Part shown: piece after piece, positions 58,154 to 64,000 of the stretch
How the letters are laid out: every line of letters begins with the position of its first letter
Numbering within the stretch: position 1 is the stretch's first letter
Assembly: GCF_002939865.1 (NCBI RefSeq)
Contig: NZ_MDEE01000006.1
Location: forward strand, 81,885-145,884
DNA: 64,000 nucleotides
Source of the DNA: Xanthomonas dyei
GTDB taxonomy: Bacteria > Pseudomonadota > Gammaproteobacteria > Xanthomonadales > Xanthomonadaceae
Reading direction: 5' to 3'
Made by a program: the position numbers and the translations under genes
The notes under the pieces: model-generated
Databases searched by the model: none
Told to the model about the DNA's origin: nothing
Seen by the model: only the letters and a program-made list of their open reading frames with translations

Positions 58154-58803
58154 GCGCTGTACGACGCGCGCTGGCCCTGAGCGGGCTGGTGCTGGTCGGC
58201 CTGTCCGGCTGCGTCAGCGTGCCGCGCGGGCAGGGCGGCGGCGCGGCGGTGGTCGAGCGCGTGTCGGATCAAGCACGTATTGCCGAAGCGGCGCGCCAGG
58301 CCTGGCTGCAGGCCCATCCGCAATGGTCGTTTCAGGGGCGGGTAGCGATCAGCAAGGACCGTAACGGCGGCAGCGGACGCATCGACTGGCAGCAGAACGG
58401 CCCGCAGTACCGCGTGCAGCTCAGTGCCCCGGTGACCCGGCAGAGCTGGGTGCTCACCGGCGATACCACTACCGGCGCCGGTCGGCTCGAAGGGCTGGAC
58501 GGCGGTCCGCGCAGCGGCCCAGATGCCGAGCAGGTCTTGCTGGAAGCGACCGGCTGGACCATCCCGTTCAATCAGATGCCGGACTGGGTGCGCGCGCTGC
58601 GCATTGCCGATGCCGGCACGCAGCGCGTCGATCTCGACGCTGCCGGGCGCCCGCGCACCGTGCAACAGGATGGCTGGACCATCGAATTTCTCGCCTGGGC
58701 GCCGGCCGGCGACGGCCAGCCCACGCTGCCGCAACGCATCGAAGCCCATAACGGCAGCGCCAAGGTCCGTCTGCTGGTGGATCAGTGGACGGTATCGCCC
58801 TGA
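58150..58803 (+). CDS. lolB: Outer membrane lipoprotein insertion factor LolB
   Basis: 217 residues. Signal with lipobox LSGC (lipid-modified C21), then the LolB half-barrel: [42 protein letters not shown]. LolB accepts lipoproteins from LolA and inserts them into the outer membrane. Together with ispE and the TPR gene it forms a coupled cluster, lolB-ispE being conserved in gammaproteobacteria. Confidence 0.93.
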   Translation: MSAVRRALALSGLVLVGLSGCVSVPRGQGGGAAVVERVSDQARIAEAARQAWLQAHPQWSFQGRVAISKDRNGGSGRIDWQQNGPQYRVQLSAPVTRQSWVLTGDTTTGAGRLEGLDGGPRSGPDAEQVLLEATGWTIPFNQMPDWVRALRIADAGTQRVDLDAAGRPRTVQQDGWTIEFLAWAPAGDGQPTLPQRIEAHNGSAKVRLLVDQWTVSP

Positions 58804-59669
58804 TGGCAGCGCTGGACGGCTGGTCGGCGTGGCCTGCGCCGGCCAAGCTGAACCTGTTTCTGCAGATCGTCGGGCGCCGTGCCGACGGCTACCACCTGCT
58901 GCAGACCGTGTTCCGGCTGCTGGACTGGGGGGACACCATTCATCTTCGTTTGCGCAGCGACGGCCTGATCCGGCGCATCGGCGACAGTTTGCCCGGCGTC
59001 GCTGAAGACGATGACCTGGTGATCCGCGCCGCGCGCCTGCTGCAATCGTCCACCGGCTCGCGGGCGGGTGCGGAGATCCGCGTCGACAAGCGCATCCCCG
59101 CCGGTGGCGGATTTGGTGGCGGTTCGTCGGACGCGGCAACTGTGCTGGTCGCGCTCAACGCCTTGTGGAGCCTGGGCTTGCCGGTCGATGCATTGGCCGC
59201 GCTGGGTCTGCAGCTGGGTGCGGACGTGCCGGTCTTCGTCCGCGGACACAATGCCTGGGCCGAGGGCGTGGGCGAGCAACTCACCCCGATTGCGCTTGCG
59301 CAGGCCGCGTATGTGCTGGTCGATCCAGGCGTTCACGTGCCCACGCCGGCGTTATTTCAATCACAGGAATTGACGCGGGATGCTGCTCCCGTGAAAATAG
59401 CGGACTTCGCTTCCGGTTCTCTGCTCGACAATGCGTTCGAGCCGGTCCTGCGGCGCCGCGAACCCGCCGTCGAGGCTGTGTTCCAGGCGCTATCCCAGAT
59501 CGGCACGCCACGTTTGACCGGGTCGGGAAGTGGGTGTTTCGTCGAATTCGCCACGCGTGCTGCCGCAGAGCAGGCCTTGGCGCAGTTGCCGGACAGCCTG
59601 CGGGCGTGGGTGGTGGAGGGTGCAGCGCACTCGCCATTGCTCGACGCACTGGATGCAACAACGTTTTGA
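58803..59669 (+). CDS. ispE: 4-diphosphocytidyl-2-C-methyl-D-erythritol kinase
   Basis: 288 residues from the ATG overlapping the lolB stop (TGATG). GHMP kinase of the MEP isoprenoid pathway: [20 protein letters not shown], the ATP loop [15 protein letters not shown] and [11 protein letters not shown]. Essential in MEP-pathway bacteria. Confidence 0.95.
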   Translation: MAALDGWSAWPAPAKLNLFLQIVGRRADGYHLLQTVFRLLDWGDTIHLRLRSDGLIRRIGDSLPGVAEDDDLVIRAARLLQSSTGSRAGAEIRVDKRIPAGGGFGGGSSDAATVLVALNALWSLGLPVDALAALGLQLGADVPVFVRGHNAWAEGVGEQLTPIALAQAAYVLVDPGVHVPTPALFQSQELTRDAAPVKIADFASGSLLDNAFEPVLRRREPAVEAVFQALSQIGTPRLTGSGSGCFVEFATRAAAEQALAQLPDSLRAWVVEGAAHSPLLDALDATTF

Positions 59670-59672
59670 TGC

Positions 59673-59749
59673 AGGGGCGTCGCCAAGAGGCCCAAGGCAC
59701 CAGGTTTTGATCCTGGCATTCGTAGGTTCGAATCCTACCGCCCCTGCCA
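59673..59749 (+). tRNA. tRNA-Gln (anticodon TTG)
   Basis: Acceptor AGGGGCG pairs with CGCCCCT; anticodon stem CCAGG/CCTGG with loop TTTTGAT and anticodon TTG (59707-59709); T-arm GTAGG-TTCGAAT-CCTAC; encoded CCA end. It follows ispE by 3 bases. Confidence 0.95.
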
Positions 59750-59756
59750 GTTGTTG

Positions 59757-59801
59757 ATGCAGGTCCCTCTGCAAAAGTCGTACATGCAGGTCCCTCTGCA
59801 A
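59757..59801 (+). repeat. 18-bp direct repeat in the prs leader
   Basis: ATGCAGGTCCCTCTGCAA occurs at 59757-59774 and 59784-59801 (27-base period). Each copy is an imperfect palindrome (TGCAG/CTGCA), so two small hairpins or two protein sites are possible between tRNA-Gln and prs. Confidence 0.7.
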
Positions 59802-59907
59802 CAGCTCGCACTTCCATGTGCGGGGGTTCAAAGAAAAGCCCGGCATTAGGTCGGCTCTCCCGTTCCACCATCGCCCGCCCGCTCTTCGCCGCCGCCCGAG
59901 AGATCCC

Positions 59908-60867
59908 ATGCAAGACCAACGTAACCTGCTGGTGTTCTCCGGCAATGCCAACAAGCCGCTTGCCCAGAGCATCTGCAAGGAGCTCGGTGTGCGCATGGGC
60001 AAAGCGCTGGTCACGCGCTTTTCCGATGGCGAAGTGCAGGTCGAGATCGAGGAGAGCGTGCGCCGGCAGGAAGTGTTCGTCATCCAGCCGACCTGCGCGC
60101 CGAGCGCGGAAAACCTGATGGAGCTGCTGGTGCTGATCGACGCGCTCAAGCGCGCCAGCGCCGCCTCGGTGACTGCGGTGATCCCGTATTTCGGCTATTC
60201 GCGTCAGGACCGTCGCATGCGCTCCTCGCGCGTGCCGATCACCGCCAAGGTCGCCGCCAAGATGATCTGCGCGATGGAGGCCGACCGCGTGTTGACGGTC
60301 GACCTGCATGCCGACCAGATCCAGGGCTTCTTCGATGTCCCGGTCGACAATGTCTACGCTTCGCCGCTGCTGCTGGCCGACATCTGGCGCGCCTACGGCA
60401 CCGACAACCTGATCGTGGTCTCGCCCGACGTGGGTGGTGTGGTGCGCGCGCGCGCCGTCGCCAAGCGCCTGGACGACGCCGATCTGGCCATCATCGACAA
60501 GCGCCGTCCGCGCGCCAATGTCGCCACCGTGATGAACATCATCGGCGACGTGCAGGGCAAGACCTGCGTGCTGGTCGACGATCTGGTCGATACCGCCGGC
60601 ACTTTGTGTGCGGCCGCCGCAGCGCTCAAGCAGCGCGGCGCGCTCAAGGTGGTGGCCTATATCACTCATCCGGTGCTGTCCGGCCCGGCGGTGGACAACA
60701 TCAATAACTCACAGCTCGACGAGCTGGTGGTCACCGACACGATTCCGTTGAACGGAGCGGCGCGTACCTGCCCGAAGATTCGTCAGTTGAGCGTGGCCGA
60801 ACTGCTGGCAGAGACCATCCGCCGCATCGCCTTCGGCGAATCGGTCAGCTCGCTCTACGTCGACTGA
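59908..60867 (+). CDS. prs: Ribose-phosphate pyrophosphokinase
   Basis: 319 residues from [15 protein letters not shown]; a 30-residue in-frame extension upstream crosses the leader repeats and is rejected. Makes PRPP for nucleotides, histidine, tryptophan and NAD. Signatures: [12 protein letters not shown] and the PRPP loop [13 protein letters not shown]. ispE-tRNA-Gln-prs order is conserved in many gammaproteobacteria. Confidence 0.96.
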   Translation: MQDQRNLLVFSGNANKPLAQSICKELGVRMGKALVTRFSDGEVQVEIEESVRRQEVFVIQPTCAPSAENLMELLVLIDALKRASAASVTAVIPYFGYSRQDRRMRSSRVPITAKVAAKMICAMEADRVLTVDLHADQIQGFFDVPVDNVYASPLLLADIWRAYGTDNLIVVSPDVGGVVRARAVAKRLDDADLAIIDKRRPRANVATVMNIIGDVQGKTCVLVDDLVDTAGTLCAAAAALKQRGALKVVAYITHPVLSGPAVDNINNSQLDELVVTDTIPLNGAARTCPKIRQLSVAELLAETIRRIAFGESVSSLYVD

Positions 60868-60976
60868 TATCCCATTCGGCGCCCGGATCTCCGGGTGCCG
60901 TACTACGTCTCTCCTGGTCGCGGGTGAGACGCTTCATCGCCGCGAGGCGGTATTCCAATCTAGGTAGTGAAACAAC

Positions 60977-61612
60977 ATGGCAAAGACTCACGAAATCAAG
61001 GTCGAGCGCCGCGCGAACGAGGGGAAGGGTGCGAGCCGCCGCCTACGTCACGCTGGCGTCATTCCGGCCATCGTCTACGGTGGCGAACTCGAGCCGGTCA
61101 GCATCCAGCTCAACCACGAGCAGATCTGGCTCGCCCAGCAGAACGAGTGGTTTTACTCGTCGATCCTGGACCTGAACCTCAATGGCGACGTGCAGCAGGT
61201 GCTGCTGCGTGACATGCAGCGCCATCCGTTCAAGCAGTTGATCATCCACATCGACTTCCAGCGCGTCAGCGCCAACGAGAAGCTCAGCGCCGCGGTGCCG
61301 TTGCACTTCGTCAACGAAGCAACTTCGCCGGCTGGTAAGTCGAGCGAAGTGGTCGTGACCCACGAGCTCAACGAAGTCCAGGTGGTCTGCCTGCCGAAGG
61401 ATCTGCCGGAGTTCATCGAAGTCGACCTCGGTGCGCTGGAAGTGGGCAACGTGATCCACTTGTCCGAAATCAAGCTGCCGGCCGGTGTGGAAATCCCCGA
61501 GTTGAAGCTGGGCAAGGAACATGACGTTGCCGTGGTTGCTGCCAAGCACGTGCGCGTCGAAGAAGAAGACGCTGCCGGTGAAGAAGGCAGCGAAGGCGCA
61601 GAAACCAAGTAA
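60977..61612 (+). CDS. rplY: 50S ribosomal protein L25/general stress protein Ctc
   Basis: 211 residues, the long form: N-terminal 5S rRNA-binding L25 domain (HEIKVERRANEGKGASRRLR) plus a C-terminal TL5-type beta domain, ending in a glutamate-rich tail (VEEEDAAGEEGSEGAETK). It follows prs by 109 bases and precedes pth by 50 bases, the conserved prs-rplY-pth-ychF order. Confidence 0.95.
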   Translation: MAKTHEIKVERRANEGKGASRRLRHAGVIPAIVYGGELEPVSIQLNHEQIWLAQQNEWFYSSILDLNLNGDVQQVLLRDMQRHPFKQLIIHIDFQRVSANEKLSAAVPLHFVNEATSPAGKSSEVVVTHELNEVQVVCLPKDLPEFIEVDLGALEVGNVIHLSEIKLPAGVEIPELKLGKEHDVAVVAAKHVRVEEEDAAGEEGSEGAETK

Positions 61613-61662
61613 TCCGTCGGCCGGTTCCTCGCATCTGCGGGGAATCGGCCGCGGTGACTGGC

Positions 61663-62247
61663 ATGTCTGCACTTCGGCTGATCGTCGGGCTCGGCAATCC
61701 GGGCCCGGAACACGCGCAAACCCGGCACAACGCCGGGTTTCGTTTCGTCGATGCCCTCATCGAGCGCAGTGGCGCCCGCTGGGGTCTGGACAGCAAGTTG
61801 TTCGGCGAAACGGCCAAGGTCGATATCGCGGGGCAACCGGTCTGGCTGCTCAAGCCGGCCACCTTCATGAATCTCAGTGGCAAATCGATCACCGCCGCCC
61901 TGCGGTTCTGGAAGATCGAACCGGAGCAGATGCTCGTCGCACACGACGAACTGGATCTGGCGCCGGGCACGGCACGGCTCAAGTTCGACGGTGGACACGG
62001 CGGTCAGAACGGCCTGCGTGACACGATCCGCCTGCTCGGGCACGGCAAATTTCACCGCTTGCGCGTCGGTATCGGTCACCCTGGTCACAAGGACCGTGTT
62101 GTGCCGTGGGTGCTGGGGCGGGCAGGGCGTGACGATGACGCGGCGATCGGTACTGCAGTGGATGCGGCCATCGATGTGCTGCCGCTGGCGATGGGCGGCA
62201 ATTTCAACGAAGCGATGAAGCGCCTGCATACCGCCAGGGACGCGTGA
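61663..62247 (+). CDS. pth: Peptidyl-tRNA hydrolase
   Basis: 194 residues from the ATG (a GTG 9 bases upstream is in frame). Recycles peptidyl-tRNA dropped from ribosomes. [19 protein letters not shown] contains catalytic H22; [24 protein letters not shown] and [11 protein letters not shown] are the substrate-binding blocks. Confidence 0.95.
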   Translation: MSALRLIVGLGNPGPEHAQTRHNAGFRFVDALIERSGARWGLDSKLFGETAKVDIAGQPVWLLKPATFMNLSGKSITAALRFWKIEPEQMLVAHDELDLAPGTARLKFDGGHGGQNGLRDTIRLLGHGKFHRLRVGIGHPGHKDRVVPWVLGRAGRDDDAAIGTAVDAAIDVLPLAMGGNFNEAMKRLHTARDA

Positions 62248-62250
62248 TTG

Positions 62251-62294
62251 GGGAGTGGGGATTCGCAGCCGCGCGGCGACGAATCTCCACTCCC
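62251..62294 (+). repeat. Inverted repeat between pth and ychF
   Basis: GGGAGTGGGGATTCG and CGAATCTCCACTCCC form a 15-bp stem (one mismatch) with a 14-base loop; the right side runs into CCCGAATCCCGAATCCCGG, the TTCCCGA-type heptamer in inverse. The ychF start is 25 bases further. Confidence 0.65.
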
Positions 62295-62319
62295 GAATCC
62301 CGAATCCCGGATGTGACCC

Positions 62320-63411
62320 ATGGGTATCAAATGCGGCATCGTCGGCCTGCCCAATGTCGGCAAGTCGACTCTGTTCAATGCGCTGACCAAGGCGGGCATC
62401 GCTGCGGCCAATTTTCCGTTCTGCACCATCGAGCCGAACGTCGGCATCGTGCCGGTGCCGGACCCACGCCTCAACCAGCTGGCCGAGATCGTCAAGCCGC
62501 AGAAGCTGATTCCCACTGCGGTCGAGTTCGTCGATATCGCCGGCCTGGTTGCCGGTGCGGCGAGCGGCGAAGGCCTGGGTAACAAGTTCCTGGCGCACAT
62601 CCGCGAAGTCGATGCGATCACCCACGTGGTGCGTTGCTTCGAGAACGACGACATCATCCACGTCAACAACAAGGTCGACCCGATCGCCGATATCGAAACC
62701 ATCGATACCGAGCTGGCGCTGGCCGATCTGGACAGCGTGGAAAAGGCGCTCAACCGCGCCGAACGCAGCGCCAAGGGCGGCGACAAGGACGCAGCGGCAC
62801 GCAAGCCGGTGCTGGCCAAGCTGCAGGCCGCGCTGGCCGAGGGTAAATCCGGTCGTGCAGCGGGTCTGGACGAGGAAGAGAAGGCGCTGGTGCGCGACCT
62901 GTTCCTGCTGACGCTCAAGCCGGTGCTCTACATCGCCAACGTGCTGGAAGACGGCTTTGAAAACAACCCGCACCTGGACGCAGTGCGTGCGCACGCCGCC
63001 ACCGAGGGTGCAGAAGTGGTGCCGGTCTCGGCCGCCATCGAAGAAGAGCTGTCCCAGCTCGATGATGAAGATCGCGACACCTTTCTGGCCGATCTCGGTT
63101 TGAGCGAGCCCGGTCTGAATCGCGTCATTCGCGCCGCTTACACGCTGCTCGGCCTGCAGACCTACTTCACTGCAGGCGTCAAGGAAGTCCGCGCGTGGAC
63201 GGTCAGGGCTGGCTCCACTGCACCGCAGGCGGCGGCGGTCATCCATACCGATTTCGAGAAGGGCTTCATTCGCGCCGAGACGATCGGCTTCGATGATTTC
63301 ATCAAGTATCGCGGCGAAGCTGGCGCGCGAGACGCGGGTCGTCTGCGCCTGGAAGGCAAGGAATATCGGGTCCAGGAAGGCGATGTATTGCACTTCCGTT
63401 TCAACGTCTGA
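62320..63411 (+). CDS. ychF: Redox-responsive ATPase/GTPase YchF (OLA1)
   Basis: 363 residues. G1 loop GLPNVGKST (9-17) at the N-terminus, [10 protein letters not shown] (switch region), the coiled insertion, and a C-terminal TGS domain ([18 protein letters not shown] ... VLHFRFNV). Binds ribosomes and prefers ATP; down-regulated in oxidative stress in E. coli. End of the rplY-pth-ychF set. Confidence 0.96.
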   Translation: MGIKCGIVGLPNVGKSTLFNALTKAGIAAANFPFCTIEPNVGIVPVPDPRLNQLAEIVKPQKLIPTAVEFVDIAGLVAGAASGEGLGNKFLAHIREVDAITHVVRCFENDDIIHVNNKVDPIADIETIDTELALADLDSVEKALNRAERSAKGGDKDAAARKPVLAKLQAALAEGKSGRAAGLDEEEKALVRDLFLLTLKPVLYIANVLEDGFENNPHLDAVRAHAATEGAEVVPVSAAIEEELSQLDDEDRDTFLADLGLSEPGLNRVIRAAYTLLGLQTYFTAGVKEVRAWTVRAGSTAPQAAAVIHTDFEKGFIRAETIGFDDFIKYRGEAGARDAGRLRLEGKEYRVQEGDVLHFRFNV

Positions 63412-63474
63412 TCCGGTGCGTGCGGCGCCGAGCGTCGCGCGTATTCAGCAGTGACGAAGGGTTCAAAATTTTTG

Positions 63475-63503
63475 TTGACACCGGGTGTGTCCCATAACAA
63501 AAT
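63475..63503 (+). promoter_or_regulatory. Promoter of the tRNA-tuf operon
   Basis: Consensus -35 TTGACA (63475-63480) and, after a 17-base spacer, CAAAAT as the best -10 match, followed by a GC-rich stretch. The upstream TTCAAAATTTTTG is an AT-rich UP-like element, as expected for a strong stable-RNA promoter. Confidence 0.65.
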
Positions 63504-63564
63504 AACGGGCTGCTTCACCCCGAACCGAATCGCCTCACCGCGCTACGGTCCGGTAGTAAAAGCT

Positions 63565-63650
63565 GGAGGGATACCCAAGCGGCCAACGGGGGCAGACTGT
63601 AAATCTGCTGGCTTACGCCTTCGGTGGTTCGAATCCACCTCCCTCCACCA
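63565..63650 (+). tRNA. tRNA-Tyr (anticodon GTA)
   Basis: Acceptor GGAGGGA / TCCCTCC; anticodon GTA (63599-63601) in loop CTGTAAA; a long variable arm (class II, 86 nt); CCA encoded. Confidence 0.95.
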
Positions 63651-63679
63651 GTTTCATGTTGTGGCATGCAGTTCCCGGC

Positions 63680-63753
63680 GCGGGAGTAGTTCAACGGTAG
63701 AACCTCAGCCTTCCAAGCTGATGGTGCGGGTTCGATTCCCGTCTCCCGCTCCA
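63680..63753 (+). tRNA. tRNA-Gly (anticodon TCC)
   Basis: Acceptor GCGGGAG / CTCCCGC; anticodon TCC (63712-63714) in stem TCAGC/GCTGA; CCA encoded. Confidence 0.95.
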
Positions 63754-63786
63754 TTGAACGCAAATGCATGGCATAATGCAAAACTC

Positions 63787-63862
63787 GCTCACGTAGCTCA
63801 GTCGGTAGAGCACCTCCTTGGTAAGGAGGAGGTCGAAGGTTCGATTCCTTTCGTGAGCACCA
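63787..63862 (+). tRNA. tRNA-Thr (anticodon GGT)
   Basis: Acceptor GCTCACG / CGTGAGC; anticodon GGT (63820-63822) in stem CCTCC/GGAGG; CCA encoded. Confidence 0.95.
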
Positions 63863-63879
63863 TTACTCAATCGTCTTAA

Positions 63880-64000
<121 letters not shown>

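Noticed and set aside
61153..63393. A 746-codon minus-strand frame opposite rplY, pth and ychF
   Set aside because: Antisense shadow produced by high GC at third codon positions; the plus strand carries three well-known genes.

Overview
The window is a stretch of GC-rich gammaproteobacterial core chromosome, almost certainly Xanthomonas. Supporting evidence: the ahpC-ahpF-oxyR gene order, a proline iminopeptidase and a 568-residue OGT-like glycosyltransferase whose key residues fall at the positions known from X. campestris, three tandem secreted subtilisins, GTAG-headed palindromic repeats and TTCCCGA-type intergenic repeats. The very high GC at third codon positions leaves long open frames opposite most genes; these were treated as shadows. 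I cannot name the species from sequence alone.

Layout. 1-9.8 kb: secreted sugar-lactonase-like protein, Tat-exported oxidoreductase, rlmM with a deaminase, two small lipoproteins (one probably frameshifted), an EamA transporter, glnS, a glutathione transferase and a DUF2007 protein. 9.8-12.9 kb: a translationally coupled LuxR / hybrid kinase / single-domain receiver operon. 13-17 kb: SnoaL-like protein, msrA, a DJ-1/PfpI protein, tal, rnk. 17.4-20.9 kb: the peroxide defence locus ahpC-ahpF-oxyR with an OxyR-type site upstream of ahpC. 21-26 kb: prmC, pip and a four-gene overlapping operon (nitroreductase, 5'-3' exonuclease, Nudix, N-formylglutamate amidohydrolase-like). 26-29 kb: a DUF1631 gene preceded by a decayed DUF1631 copy. 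29.6-31.2 kb: a hydrolase and a divergent TetR regulator with two palindromic operators between them.

31.3-35.8 kb: proton-translocating transhydrogenase genes, with pntAA separated from pntAB-pntB by an opposite-strand sigma factor / membrane protein / DUF3106 operon. 36.5-38.9 kb: membrane protein, sufT, ilvE. 39.2-44.7 kb: three subtilisin-like exoproteases. 44.8-52 kb: ybaK, a one-domain asparaginase, DUF2069, wrbA, a YihY-TlpA-acylphosphatase cluster, an unknown membrane protein, PPK2 and moaB. 52.3-56.4 kb: hemA-prfA-OGT operon. 56.5-59.7 kb: TPR protein-lolB-ispE and tRNA-Gln. 59.9-64 kb: prs, rplY, pth, ychF, then tRNA-Tyr, tRNA-Gly, tRNA-Thr and the start of tuf.

No phage, insertion sequence, CRISPR array or clear genomic island was seen, and no complete novel system. 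The least explained material is non-coding: a four-copy ~145-bp repeat with terminal inverted repeats, always placed just downstream of a minus-strand gene; a second family with a palindromic core present as an inverted pair at 36.0-36.4 kb; and two REP-like inverted pairs between convergent genes.
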